Shown here: positions 18,505 to 29,153 of the stretch, piece after piece
How the letters are laid out: each line of letters starts with the position of its first letter
How positions within the stretch are numbered: position 1 is the first letter of the stretch
Source: an uncultured Porphyromonadaceae bacterium
Lineage (GTDB): Bacteria > Bacteroidota > Bacteroidia > Bacteroidales > Muribaculaceae
Length of the DNA stretch: 64,000 nucleotides
Direction of reading: 5' to 3'
Assembly: GCA_948467675.1 (NCBI GenBank)
Contig: CAOKFI010000006.1
Location: forward strand, 29,574 to 93,573
Notes under the pieces: model-generated
Seen by the model: the letters and a program-made list of their open reading frames with translations, nothing else
What the model was told of the DNA's origin: nothing
Databases searched by the model: none
Translations under genes and position numbers: made by a program

Positions 18505-19758
18505 ATGAACACAGAATCAATCAAGAAAGCATACGATATTGCCAAAGAGCGTTATGCTGCCGTTGGTGTCGATACCGACAAAGTACTGGACCTGATGCAG
18601 GATTTCCACCTGAGCATGCACTGCTGGCAGGCCGACGACGTGGCCGGCTTCGAGAACCAGGGCGGCTCGCTTACCGGCGGTATCCAGGTTAACGGCAACT
18701 ACCCCGGCAAAGCACGCAACATCGACGAGCTCCGTGCCGATATACTTTATGCCATGACCCTTATCCCCGGCAAGCATCGTCTGAATCTCCATGAGATATA
18801 CGGCGACTTCGGCGGCAAGGTAGTGGATCGCGACGAGTGCTCTGTAGAGCATTTCCAGAGCTGGATCGACTGGGGTAAAGCCAACGACATAAAACTCGAC
18901 TTCAACTCTACCTCTTTCTCTCATCCCAAGAGCGGCGACCTCAGCCTTTCAAACCCCGACAAGGGTATCCGTGATTTCTGGATCGAGCACTCGAAGCGTT
19001 GCCGTGCGATCTCGCAGGCTATAGGCGAAGCTCAGCAGGATCCCTGTATCATGAACACCTGGGTACACGACGGCTCTAAGGACATCACTGTCAACCGCTA
19101 CCTCTACCGCGAGCTCCTGAAGGATTCTCTCGATCAGATCTTCGAGCAGAAATACGACTGGATGAAGGACTGCGTGGAATCAAAGGTGTTCGGTATCGGC
19201 CTTGAAAGCTACACCGTAGGCTCCAACGACTTCTACACATCTTACGCTGCCAAGAACAACATGATGATAACTCTCGACACCGGCCACTTCCATCCGACCG
19301 AGAGCGTGGCCGACAAGGTTTCGGCGATGTTGCTCTTCGTGCCCGAGCTGATGCTCCACGTAAGCCGCCCCATCCGCTGGGACTCTGACCACGTTACCAT
19401 CATGGACGATCCCACTATGGATCTTTTCAGCGAAATCGTACGTGCCGGCGCTCTCAACCGCGTTCACTACGGCCTCGACTACTTCGACGGCACTCTCAAC
19501 CGTATCGGTGCTTACGTGATCGGTAGCCGCGCTGCCCAGAAATGTATGCTCCGCGCTCTTCTCGAGCCCATCGCAAAACTGCGTGACTATGAGTTGACCG
19601 ACCGCAAGTTCCAGCGCCTCGCCCTCCTCGAGGAGTGCAAGCAGCTCCCCTGGAATGCCGTTTACGATATGTTCTGCCTCAAGAACAACGTACCTGTAGG
19701 CGAAAGCTACATTGCCGAAGTTGAAAAATACGAACGCGACGTCACCTCTAAACGGTAA
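18505..19758 (+). CDS. rhaA: L-rhamnose isomerase
   Basis: A 417-residue enzyme converting L-rhamnose to L-rhamnulose, metal dependent, cytoplasmic. Typical blocks are visible: LSMHCWQADDVAGFE, GGIQVNGNYPGKARN, LNLHEIYGD, LDFNSTSFSHPKSGDLSLS, TWVHDGSKD, and the metal-ligand region LDTGHFHPTESVADK and SRPIRWDSDHV. Length matches the E. coli enzyme (419). Its stop codon TAA shares its last A with the ATG of rhaT (19758), a translational coupling signal. Confidence 0.97.
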   Translation: MNTESIKKAYDIAKERYAAVGVDTDKVLDLMQDFHLSMHCWQADDVAGFENQGGSLTGGIQVNGNYPGKARNIDELRADILYAMTLIPGKHRLNLHEIYGDFGGKVVDRDECSVEHFQSWIDWGKANDIKLDFNSTSFSHPKSGDLSLSNPDKGIRDFWIEHSKRCRAISQAIGEAQQDPCIMNTWVHDGSKDITVNRYLYRELLKDSLDQIFEQKYDWMKDCVESKVFGIGLESYTVGSNDFYTSYAAKNNMMITLDTGHFHPTESVADKVSAMLLFVPELMLHVSRPIRWDSDHVTIMDDPTMDLFSEIVRAGALNRVHYGLDYFDGTLNRIGAYVIGSRAAQKCMLRALLEPIAKLRDYELTDRKFQRLALLEECKQLPWNAVYDMFCLKNNVPVGESYIAEVEKYERDVTSKR

Positions 19759-20792
19759 TGGAACTTATCATAGGACTTCTGATCATAGCCGTCGGCGCAT
19801 TCTGTCAGTCGAGCTGCTACGTACCCATCAACAAGATAAAAGACTGGAGCTGGGAATCGTACTGGATCGTACAGGGTGTGTTCGCCTGGCTGCTCTTACC
19901 GCTTCTCGGCGCACTGCTTGCAGTGCCCGAGGGGCATTGTCTGTGTGAACTGTTTTCCGCCGGCGACTCCTTCAATATCTGGATGACCATACTGTTCGGT
20001 GTGCTCTGGGGAGTAGGCGGACTCACATTCGGTCTGTCCATGCGCTACCTCGGAGTGGCTCTCGGCCAGTCCATAGCTCTCGGCACATGTGCCGGCCTGG
20101 GTACCATCATGGGTCCGGTGCTGCTCAATATTTTCTTCCCGGATATGGATGCGCTGTCGGCTCTTACCTTCTCGGTGATCCTCGGAGTGGTGGTGACGCT
20201 GATCGGTATCGCCATCATAGGCGTGGCCGGTTCCATGAAGTCGGCCTCCCTGTCGGAAGAAGAGAAGAAAGCGGCAGTCAAGGACTTCAACTTCCCCAAA
20301 GGTCTGGTTATCGCATTGCTCGCAGGCTTCATGAGCGGATGCTTCAATGTCGGTCTGGCATTCGGCGAGGGTATCAACTTCGGCGCCGAGACTCCCGATA
20401 TGTTCAAGACCCTGCCGGCAACTTTCCTCGTTACTCTCGGTGGTTTTGTGACCAACGCCGTATATTGCTTCTACCAGAACAGCAAGAACGGTACCTGGAG
20501 CGACTACAGGAACGGCAGAGTGTGGCTGAACAATGTGGTGTTCTGTGCTCTGGCCGGCGCGCTCTGGTACAGCCAGTTCTTCGGACTCAGCCTCGGCAAG
20601 GGCTTCCTCACCGAATCGCCCACTCTCATGACGCTTTCGTTCTGTATACTTATGGCGCTCAATGTGGTGTTCTCCAATGTGTGGGGTATCATTCTCAAGG
20701 AGTGGAAAGGCTGTTCGTCCAAAACTATTGCCGTGCTCGTTGTCGGCATATTGGTTCTGATCGTGTCCTGCTTCCTGCCGCAATTGGTCTAA
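19758..20792 (+). CDS. rhaT: L-rhamnose/proton symporter
   Basis: A 344-residue multi-pass inner-membrane protein with about ten hydrophobic segments, matching RhaT of the drug/metabolite superfamily (E. coli RhaT is 344 residues). Characteristic stretches are SCYVPINKIKDWSWESYW, FGLSMRYLGVALGQSIALG and GFMSGCFNVGLAFGEGI. It imports L-rhamnose with H+. Its start overlaps the rhaA stop by one base; rhaD follows after 42 nt. Confidence 0.96.
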   Translation: MELIIGLLIIAVGAFCQSSCYVPINKIKDWSWESYWIVQGVFAWLLLPLLGALLAVPEGHCLCELFSAGDSFNIWMTILFGVLWGVGGLTFGLSMRYLGVALGQSIALGTCAGLGTIMGPVLLNIFFPDMDALSALTFSVILGVVVTLIGIAIIGVAGSMKSASLSEEEKKAAVKDFNFPKGLVIALLAGFMSGCFNVGLAFGEGINFGAETPDMFKTLPATFLVTLGGFVTNAVYCFYQNSKNGTWSDYRNGRVWLNNVVFCALAGALWYSQFFGLSLGKGFLTESPTLMTLSFCILMALNVVFSNVWGIILKEWKGCSSKTIAVLVVGILVLIVSCFLPQLV

Positions 20793-20834
20793 AAGTATTC
20801 TACCAATCATATCTAACTAATTAAAACTGAAACT

Positions 20835-21644
20835 ATGTCGATTCTCGATAATCGCCCCGCTCTGGCTAAACAGGTCAATGATGTGGCCGAAGTCGCAGGC
20901 TATCTCTGGCAGAAGGGATGGGCTGAACGCAACGGCGGCAACATTACTGTAAATGTGACTGACTGTGTCGATGACGCCATGCGCGCCCTCCCGGCCATCA
21001 CAGAGCCTATTGCCATTGGCGTGACTCTCCCTCATCTGAAAGGATGCTGGTTCTATTGCAAAGGTACTAACCGCCGTATGCGCGATCTCGCACGCTGGCC
21101 GATGCAGAACGGATCCATAATCCGTATCACCGACGACTGCGCCCACTATGAGATCGTGGCCGACGAACCCGTTATGCCGACCTCCGAGCTGCCGTCTCAC
21201 CTGAGTGTACACAACTACCTTATCGCCAAGGGATCGCCCTATAAGGCATCGGTACACACACATCCGATCGAACTTGTGGCCATGAGCCATAATCCCGAAT
21301 TCCTGAAGAAGGATGTGCTTACCAATCTGCTCTGGAGCATGATCCCCGAGACCAAGGCGTTCTGTCCGCGCGGACTCGGTATCGTGCCCTATATGCTCCC
21401 CTCGTCGGTGGAACTTGCCGATGCCACTATCAAGGCTATCGACGACGACTACGACGTGGTGATGTGGGAGAAACATGGTGTATTCTCCGTAGGCCCCGAC
21501 GTGCTCGAGGCTTTCGACATGATCGACGTGCTCACCAAGAGCGCCATCATATATCAGGACGCCAAGTCGATGGGCTTTACTCCCGACGGTATGAGCGCGG
21601 CTCAGATGAAAGAGATCTCTGATGTTTTCCATCTCCCTAAATAA
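20835..21644 (+). CDS. rhaD: Rhamnulose-1-phosphate aldolase
   Basis: A 269-residue class II zinc aldolase that splits L-rhamnulose-1-phosphate into dihydroxyacetone phosphate and L-lactaldehyde. Visible motifs are KGWAERNGGNITVNVTD, the Zn-binding ASVHTHPIELVAM, and VMWEKHGVFSVG with the third His. Length agrees with RhaD (about 270). It closes the operon and is followed by a terminator; a lactaldehyde reductase is not in this cluster. Confidence 0.96.
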   Translation: MSILDNRPALAKQVNDVAEVAGYLWQKGWAERNGGNITVNVTDCVDDAMRALPAITEPIAIGVTLPHLKGCWFYCKGTNRRMRDLARWPMQNGSIIRITDDCAHYEIVADEPVMPTSELPSHLSVHNYLIAKGSPYKASVHTHPIELVAMSHNPEFLKKDVLTNLLWSMIPETKAFCPRGLGIVPYMLPSSVELADATIKAIDDDYDVVMWEKHGVFSVGPDVLEAFDMIDVLTKSAIIYQDAKSMGFTPDGMSAAQMKEISDVFHLPK

Positions 21645-21682
21645 TAGTGATCATACCATTTGCTAAGTGAAAAAGATTGTAA

Positions 21683-21715
21683 GCGGATCCGTCCTGGTGG
21701 CGGATCCGTTTTTTT
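21683..21715 (+). terminator. Rho-independent terminator of the rhamnose operon
   Basis: CGGATCCG at 21684-21691 pairs with the same (self-complementary) octamer at 21701-21708, extended by a G-T pair, and is followed by seven T residues (21709-21715). Confidence 0.9.
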
Positions 21716-21838
21716 GTTATACTGCCGTTGGTGTATTTGTCTGCATTTTTGGAGTAATTTGCATGTTTGCGTGGGATTTGCTATTTTAGCCGCCCGATTG
21801 TTAATTAACTACCGTTACAACCAAAATAATAATTTGTC

Positions 21839-23062
<1,224 letters not shown>

Positions 23063-23075
23063 TAATACTGGAACA

Positions 23076-23123
23076 TTTGTTGCGCTCCCCCTTTGAAATA
23101 CAGGAGGAGCGCAACAAAATTTT
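23076..23123 (+). terminator. Rho-independent terminator after the dehydrogenase gene
   Basis: A 13-bp stem (TTTGTTGCGCTCC at 23076-23088 with 23106-23118) encloses a 17-nt loop and is followed by a short T-run (23120-23123). It separates the dehydrogenase from the export operon. Confidence 0.75.
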
Positions 23124-23203
23124 GCTTTAGCGGTTATATCTATAACGAGGGATTATATAACCGCGATAAAGCGCCTCGCTTTATATTTTTCACGTCAACG
23201 ATT

Positions 23204-24673
23204 ATGCAACTGAAACTCGCCCTTTCGATAGCCCTGATGGGAGCTGCGCTGGCAGCTACAGCACAGGAGCCGGTGCCGTCCGGACCCGTGTCGCTCGACT
23301 CATGCCGGTCTATGGCTTTGTTAAACAACAAGCAGATGCGCATGCAGGCCGAACGTGTGAAAGCAGCCGGATACCAGAAAAAGGAAGCGTTTGCCGCTTA
23401 TCTGCCCGGTATCGATTTTGCCGGAGGCTATATGTACAATCAGAAAGAGTTGTCGATATTCGATAAGGATCAGTATCTGCCGACAATGAATTTCGATCTG
23501 GCCACACAGAGCTATAAGCCGAATCTTGTGACCAATCCGATGACAGGCGAGCCGATACGTACTCCTGACGGACAGTATGTCCCGTCGACTGTAGCCCTTA
23601 TACCCAAGGAAGCGATGACCTACGATATCCACAACGTCTTTTTCGGCGCCATTACGCTTACGCAGCCTGTGTATATGGGCGGCAAGATAGTGGCTATGAA
23701 CAAGATCGCCGGATTTGCCGAGGAACTGGCACGCTCGATGCACGACAATCAGGCCGAGAACGTGATCTACGCCGTTGACGGTGCATACTGGCAGGTCGTT
23801 TCACTCAAGGCGAAGCAGCAACTTGCTGTCAGCTATCTTGCTCTGCTCGATTCCCTGCAGCGCAATGTGCAGGCTATGGTTCGTGAAGGTGTAGCCACCC
23901 GCAGCGATCTTCTGAGCGTGGATGTGAAAGTAAATCAGGCTCAGATCGACCTGACAAAGGTAGACAACGGTCTGGTGTTGTCGCGCATGGCGCTTGCACA
24001 GGTGTGCGGTCTCCCCGTCAACACAATGATGACTCTTGCCGATGAGGACAGTGAAGGTATAGGTCCGCAGGCTCCGATCGCTTCCCGCTATGATATGGAG
24101 GAGGTATATGCCCGCCGTCCCGATCTGCACGCTCTGGAACTCGGTGTCAGGATCAAGGAGCAGCAATCGAAAGTCGCCTTGTCGGGAATGCTTCCCAACG
24201 TGGCTCTTATAGGAAGCTATTCGTTTTCGAACCCGAATATGTTCAATGGATTCAAGAAACGTTTCGACGGCGCATTCTCCGTTGGTGCGATGGTGACGGT
24301 TCCGTTGTGGCATTGGGGCGGAAATTATAATAAATACCGTGCAGCTAAAGCCGAGTCCAATGTCATGAAGCTGCAGCTCGACGATGCCAAAGAAATGGTC
24401 GATCTGCAGGTGAGTCAGGCGGCATTCAAGGCACAGGAAGCTGTAAAGACATATCAGATGACTGTTGTCAATCTGTCAAAGGCCGATGAGAACCTGCGTA
24501 CTGCCCAGATCGGATTTAAGGAAGGAGTCCTGACCGCAGACAATGTAATGGAGGCTCAGACAGCATGGCTCAAGGCGCAGAGCGAGAAAATCGACGCTGA
24601 GATCGATGTACACCTGTGTGAGGTATATCTGTCGAAAGTACTCGGTACGCTGAGTTTCGTTTCAGGACAATAA
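23204..24673 (+). CDS. TolC-family outer-membrane efflux protein
   Basis: The start is set at 23204 (MQLKLALSIALMGAALAATAQE, clean signal peptide), giving 489 residues; an in-frame ATG at 23093 would place 37 residues ahead of the signal and falls in the terminator. The protein has the two-repeat helical OEP layout with long coiled-coil stretches (about 35-110, 190-290, 400-470), and LTQPVYMGGKIVAMNKIA and PLWHWGGNYNKYRAAKAE near the beta-strand turns. It should form the outer-membrane exit duct for the HlyD adaptor and ABC-2 permeases encoded next. The gene ends 51 nt before the adaptor. Confidence 0.93.
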   Translation: MQLKLALSIALMGAALAATAQEPVPSGPVSLDSCRSMALLNNKQMRMQAERVKAAGYQKKEAFAAYLPGIDFAGGYMYNQKELSIFDKDQYLPTMNFDLATQSYKPNLVTNPMTGEPIRTPDGQYVPSTVALIPKEAMTYDIHNVFFGAITLTQPVYMGGKIVAMNKIAGFAEELARSMHDNQAENVIYAVDGAYWQVVSLKAKQQLAVSYLALLDSLQRNVQAMVREGVATRSDLLSVDVKVNQAQIDLTKVDNGLVLSRMALAQVCGLPVNTMMTLADEDSEGIGPQAPIASRYDMEEVYARRPDLHALELGVRIKEQQSKVALSGMLPNVALIGSYSFSNPNMFNGFKKRFDGAFSVGAMVTVPLWHWGGNYNKYRAAKAESNVMKLQLDDAKEMVDLQVSQAAFKAQEAVKTYQMTVVNLSKADENLRTAQIGFKEGVLTADNVMEAQTAWLKAQSEKIDAEIDVHLCEVYLSKVLGTLSFVSGQ

Positions 24674-24724
24674 TATAGAGTGCACGCATCATAATATAAA
24701 AAATCAGAAAGTCATATATAAGTC

Positions 24725-25759
24725 ATGGCAGATCAAGATACCAAAATCGTTAGAGAGAGAGATGATGAAAAACGCGAGAGCCGTACCCTGCTGACAGCAT
24801 TGGGTGTGGTTGTTGCAGTAGTGGCTGTACTTGCCATAGTCGGATTCCTGTTTCTGACTCCTCCGCCGGAGATCATCGAAGGACAGGCCGAGGCGAATTC
24901 CGTGCGTATATCCGGAAAATTGCCCGGACGCGTGCTGGAGTTTTATGTCAGTGAAGGCGACAATGTGCATGCAGGCGATACACTGGTGCATATCCATTCG
25001 TCGTTGGCAGAGGCAAAGATGATGCAGGCCGAGGCTATGCAGACAGCGGCATCGGCTACAGACCGCAAGGTGGATGCCGGTACACGTTCGCAGATCAAAC
25101 AGGGTGCGTATGACTTGTGGCAGCAGGCCATCGCCGCAAAGACTATAACAAAGAAGACTTACGACCGCATGCAGGCATTGTTTGCCGAAGGGGTGATCGC
25201 AGAGCAGAAACGCGATGAGGCCGAGGCTGCATATCAGGCTGCCGAGGCTGCTGAAAGAGCTGCGAAAAGTCAATATGAACTCGCCGTGGCAGGAGCACAG
25301 CGCGAAGACAAGGAGGCCGCACAGGCAATGGTGAATGTCGCTAAGGGCGGCGTTGCCGAGGTCGAGGCTCTGCTCGAGGATCAGTATCTGATAGCTCCGT
25401 GCGACGGACAGATCGATGTCATATATCCCCAGGTGGGTGAACTTGTCGCCCTTGGCGCTCCGATCATGAATCTGCTGAAGATAGACGACAAGTGGGTCAC
25501 ATTCAATGTGCGCGAGGAATTGCTCAACGATCTGCCCATGGGCAAGGAGATAGAGATCATGATACCGGCTCTGGGCGAACGTACAGCCAAGGCTAAGGTA
25601 TATTATGTGCGCGACATGGGATCCTATGCCGTATGGCGTGCTACTAAATCGACCGGCGAATGGGACAGCCGCACATTTCAGATCAAGGCCCGTCCAGTCG
25701 ACTCTATTCCTGAGCTCCGCCCCGGCATGAGTGTCATATACCGTCAGCATCACGAATGA
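24725..25759 (+). CDS. HlyD/EmrA-type periplasmic adaptor protein
   Basis: A 344-residue membrane fusion protein: cytoplasmic start rich in charged residues, one transmembrane helix (about 19-42, ALGVVVAVVAVLAIVGFLFL), first half of a biotinyl-lipoyl-like domain (RISGKLPGRVLEFYVSEGDNVHAGDTLVHI), a long coiled-coil hairpin (about 95-215, alanine and glutamate rich), the second lipoyl half (LIAPCDGQIDVIYPQVGELVALG) and a beta-barrel region. It bridges inner-membrane permeases and TolC. It starts 51 nt after the TolC gene and ends 32 nt before the first permease. The nature of the exported compound is unknown. Confidence 0.92.
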   Translation: MADQDTKIVRERDDEKRESRTLLTALGVVVAVVAVLAIVGFLFLTPPPEIIEGQAEANSVRISGKLPGRVLEFYVSEGDNVHAGDTLVHIHSSLAEAKMMQAEAMQTAASATDRKVDAGTRSQIKQGAYDLWQQAIAAKTITKKTYDRMQALFAEGVIAEQKRDEAEAAYQAAEAAERAAKSQYELAVAGAQREDKEAAQAMVNVAKGGVAEVEALLEDQYLIAPCDGQIDVIYPQVGELVALGAPIMNLLKIDDKWVTFNVREELLNDLPMGKEIEIMIPALGERTAKAKVYYVRDMGSYAVWRATKSTGEWDSRTFQIKARPVDSIPELRPGMSVIYRQHHE

Positions 25760-25791
25760 TCTGTCAATAAATCAGTAAAGCGATAGTTTCG

Positions 25792-26961
25792 ATGAAGCGT
25801 ACTGCAGGACTCCGGACCACGATACTCCGCTCGTTGCATCAGCTGGTAAGCCGCAAGATATATATTGCGGCCATGATCGGTGTGCCGGTATTTTGTGTGA
25901 TCTTCTTTCTGAGCCTGCTGGGACCCGGATTGCCTCTGAAAGTTCCCACTGCTATTGTCGACCTCGACAACAGCCAGATGTCGCGGCAGGTGATACGGTC
26001 GCTCAATGCTATGGAACTTGTCGATATAAGTGACAGATGCGACAGCTATGTCGAGGCTCTGGACAAGGTGAAGAACGGGTCGGTATTCGGGTTCTTCGTG
26101 ATTCCTACCGATTTTCAGCAGAAGGCACTCGGCAATGATACACCGACCATCGATTATTATACCAACCTGACATATTTTGTGCCGGGAACTCTGGCATACA
26201 AAGGATTTAAAACAGTGGCGGTATCCACTTCCGGATCCATAGTCAAGACGACTCTGGTAAGTGCCGGAGTGGGCGACCGTATGGCAGGAACGATGTTGCA
26301 GCCCATGGTATTCCAGGAACACCCGATGGGAAATCCGTGGCTCAATTACTCGATATATCTTACGAACTCGTTCGTGCCCGGAGTTATAGCCCTGATGGTA
26401 ATGCTTGTGACCGTATTCTCCATCTGCGACGAGATCAAGCGCGGCACATCTGTCGGATGGCTGAGCGATGCCGGAGGTTCGATCGTGACTGCTGTGGCCG
26501 GTAAGCTGTTGCCGCAGACTGTCATATTCTCTCTTGTCGGCATTATGTGCCAGTCGCTGATATTCGGGTGGTCGCACTTCCCTCTCAACGGCAATCCATG
26601 GCACATGGTGTTCGCAATGATCCTTATGGTTATAGCATGTCAGTCATTCGCTCTGATTATTGTAGGAGCATTGCCTAATCTGAGGCTGGCTCTGAGTATA
26701 GCGTCGCTGATAGGCATCCTCTCATTCTCTGTCACTGGGTTTTCATTCCCGGTTCAGAGCATGTATGGAAGTATCGGCATCTTCTCCTACCTCATACCGT
26801 TGCGCTACTATTTTCTGATTTATGTGGATCAGGCGTTGAACGGAATCCCGCTGTATTTCTCGAGATGGTACTATATTGCACTTCTCGTATTTCCGTTTGT
26901 TGCGTTGCTGCTGCTCGGCAACCTGAAGAAACATTGTCTGCGACCCGTATATGTGCCTTAA
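25792..26961 (+). CDS. ABC-2-type transporter permease
   Basis: A 389-residue inner-membrane protein of the ABC-2 (PF12698/YhhJ-like) class: one N-terminal membrane helix (about 25-45), a periplasmic domain of roughly 140 residues (AIVDLDNSQMSRQVIRSL), then five or six C-terminal helices from about 190 on. FSFPVQSMYGSIGIFSYLIPLRYYF is the conserved last-loop region. It follows the adaptor gene by 32 nt and overlaps the next permease by 11 nt. No nucleotide-binding subunit is encoded in this operon, which is unusual for ABC transporters. Confidence 0.88.
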   Translation: MKRTAGLRTTILRSLHQLVSRKIYIAAMIGVPVFCVIFFLSLLGPGLPLKVPTAIVDLDNSQMSRQVIRSLNAMELVDISDRCDSYVEALDKVKNGSVFGFFVIPTDFQQKALGNDTPTIDYYTNLTYFVPGTLAYKGFKTVAVSTSGSIVKTTLVSAGVGDRMAGTMLQPMVFQEHPMGNPWLNYSIYLTNSFVPGVIALMVMLVTVFSICDEIKRGTSVGWLSDAGGSIVTAVAGKLLPQTVIFSLVGIMCQSLIFGWSHFPLNGNPWHMVFAMILMVIACQSFALIIVGALPNLRLALSIASLIGILSFSVTGFSFPVQSMYGSIGIFSYLIPLRYYFLIYVDQALNGIPLYFSRWYYIALLVFPFVALLLLGNLKKHCLRPVYVP

Positions 26962-28162
26962 TGCGATGAATCCGATGACTGATATCAAGAACTGGTTCCG
27001 TTCGCTGCTGCTTGTGTGGCGCCGTGAATTCAAACTCGTATTCTCCGATCCGGGTGTGCTTCTGTTCTTTTTTGCGCTTCCCACGCTGTATCCGGTCGTA
27101 TATACGCTTATCTATAATCCTGAGATAGTGCGTGAGATCCCGGTGGCGGTTGTCGACAACTGCCGTACTGGCGAAAGCCGGAAGTTGGCGCGCATGATCG
27201 ATGCTGCGGAGTCGATGCATGTCATAGGATATGCAACGGATCTTCAGGAAGCCCGCAGGTGGATGAACAGTCATGACTGTTTCGCCATAATAGAGATCCC
27301 TCATGACTATTCCAAGCGCATAGGCAGGGGAGAGCAGGCTGTTGTGCCGTTCTATGCCGAAATGAGCCTGCTGTTGCGTTATAGAGCCATGCTGGCATCA
27401 TTGACGGATATATCACTGACAAATGGTGCCGATATCCGCGCAACGACATTGGCTGCTGCCGGGTTGTCGGGCAGCGGAGAGTCAGCGTCTCCAGTCAATA
27501 CCGAGGCTCATTTTCTTGGGGATCCAGATCAGGGATTCGCATCGTTTGTGATCCCCGGTATAATAGTCCTGATATTGCAGCAGAGCCTTGTTCTCGGAGT
27601 GACTATGCTCGGTGGCGGGGCGGTAGAACGCCGCAGACGTAATGGCGGCATCGATCCGTTGCAGATCCAGGCTCCGGCTTCGGCTACCTGTATCGGAAAG
27701 GCATTGTGTTATCTTGTACTGTATCTGCCTCTCACTATCTACATACTGCATTATGTGCCGGAGATGTTCCTGCTGCCCCACAATGGCAGTCTTGTCGACG
27801 CCATGGTGTTTATCATGCCTATGCTCATCGCTTCGATTTTTATGGGTATGGTTCTGCAGATATTCGTCACCGAGCGCGAATCCTCGCTGCTTGTCATCGT
27901 GTTTACATCTGTTGTTTTCCTGTTCCTGAGCGGACTGACATGGCCTCGCTACGCTATGAACTGGTTCTGGACGCTGATGGGTGACTGTGTGCCCGCTACA
28001 TGGGGTGTGGAAGGATTCATTCGTATCAATTCCAACGGTGGCACACTGGAACAGAACGCACATCCGTACATTATGCTGTGGATTCTGTCAGGAGTGTATT
28101 TCATAGGAGCATATTGCTACTGGCGGTGGTGCGCCGGACGCAGATCTCGTATCACGGTGTGA
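26951..28162 (+). CDS. ABC-2-type transporter permease, second subunit
   Basis: A 403-residue paralogue of the previous permease, same topology: N-terminal helix near 28-48 (PGVLLFFFALPTLYPVVYTLI), a periplasmic domain with VAVVDNCRTGESRKLARMID, and five or so C-terminal helices. The start is either 26951 or the internal ATG at 26966 (MNPMTDIKNW); both overlap or abut the previous stop. It probably forms a heterodimer with its neighbour. Its 3' end overlaps the convergent pdxB gene by 11 bp. Confidence 0.86.
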   Translation: MCLNAMNPMTDIKNWFRSLLLVWRREFKLVFSDPGVLLFFFALPTLYPVVYTLIYNPEIVREIPVAVVDNCRTGESRKLARMIDAAESMHVIGYATDLQEARRWMNSHDCFAIIEIPHDYSKRIGRGEQAVVPFYAEMSLLLRYRAMLASLTDISLTNGADIRATTLAAAGLSGSGESASPVNTEAHFLGDPDQGFASFVIPGIIVLILQQSLVLGVTMLGGGAVERRRRNGGIDPLQIQAPASATCIGKALCYLVLYLPLTIYILHYVPEMFLLPHNGSLVDAMVFIMPMLIASIFMGMVLQIFVTERESSLLVIVFTSVVFLFLSGLTWPRYAMNWFWTLMGDCVPATWGVEGFIRINSNGGTLEQNAHPYIMLWILSGVYFIGAYCYWRWCAGRRSRITV

Positions 28163-29153
28163 CTTCTGCGCGCAGGGAGTAGCCATTGCGTAGAGCCTCG
28201 AAACTGTCAGGATTCGCTTTGAGCCGTATCGTGTCGTCCATGGGACGGTATGAGGCTTTGACCGCCTCTATGGTGATTTCCGTAGCAGGAGTGACCGCGC
28301 ATGCGGCTCCTTCGGCAGCAGGCAGCCCAAGAACAGAGGCTACCGCTCTGACAGCCGCCTGGGTGGCACGCATTTTTCCTTCTCTGGAGTATCCCGCTAT
28401 ATGAGGTGTCGCAATGTCTGCCATAGCCAGCAGCCTGGTATCTATATTGGGCTCTCTTTCCCAGCAGTCTATGGCTGTGCGGCTCACTTTACCGCCGGAT
28501 ATGGCTTCGATCAGCGCTTCGGTATCCGTCACAGGTCCGCGTGCGGCATTGATAAATACCGGTTGCTTTCTCAATGAATTGAAAAATGTTCTGTCGGCAA
28601 GATGCCATGTAGGATACGCACCATTCCGCTCGAGCGGTGTGTGCAGTGTTATGATGTCTGATTCCTCGGCTATAATGCTCAACGGCAAGAATTCCTCTGC
28701 GTTTTCGCGCTCAGCCCGCGGAGGATCGCACCGCAGCACTCTCATGCCGAGAGCTTCGCCCCATGCGGCTACAATGCTGCCTACATGGCCTACTCCGACA
28801 ATACCGATGGTATGTCCGGCGATATCGCCGTTGAGCAGACTGGCGGCACTGGCGTACACGTATTGCGCCACTGCAGGCGCGTTGCATCCAGGCGCGTTGG
28901 CTACCGCGATGCCGTTGGCCGTGCACCATGTCATGTCGATATGGTCGGTTCCGATTGTCGCAGTGGCTACGATGCGGCACGCTGATCCTGAAAGTAACGA
29001 TTCATCGCATCGTGTGCGTGTGCGTACTATGAGGGCATCGGCATCTCTGACACTGTCGGGGGTAATATCGTCAGGTGACAGATATGCAACCTCGGCATAC
29101 GGTTCGAAGATTCCGGCGATGAAAGGGATTTTGTTTTCGATAACTATTTTCAT
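28152..29153 (-). CDS. pdxB: Erythronate-4-phosphate dehydrogenase
   Basis: A 333-residue NAD-dependent D-2-hydroxyacid dehydrogenase, acting in the DXP-dependent pyridoxal phosphate pathway. The start is the ATG at 29151-29153 (MKIVIENKIPFIAG); the frame stays open upstream but that is the neighbouring gene's DNA. Diagnostic stretches are TATIGTDHIDM, the NAD-binding IGIVGVGHVGSIVA, the catalytic-loop ARGPVTDTEALIEA, DCWEREPNID (Glu) and ATPHIAGYSREGK (catalytic His). Length is a little shorter than E. coli PdxB (378), typical for this phylum. It overlaps the upstream membrane-protein gene by 4 bp (ATGA) and is last in the cysE-to-pdxB run. pdxJ of the same pathway lies 33 kb away. Confidence 0.93.
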   Translation of the reverse strand: MKIVIENKIPFIAGIFEPYAEVAYLSPDDITPDSVRDADALIVRTRTRCDESLLSGSACRIVATATIGTDHIDMTWCTANGIAVANAPGCNAPAVAQYVYASAASLLNGDIAGHTIGIVGVGHVGSIVAAWGEALGMRVLRCDPPRAERENAEEFLPLSIIAEESDIITLHTPLERNGAYPTWHLADRTFFNSLRKQPVFINAARGPVTDTEALIEAISGGKVSRTAIDCWEREPNIDTRLLAMADIATPHIAGYSREGKMRATQAAVRAVASVLGLPAAEGAACAVTPATEITIEAVKASYRPMDDTIRLKANPDSFEALRNGYSLRAEVTP

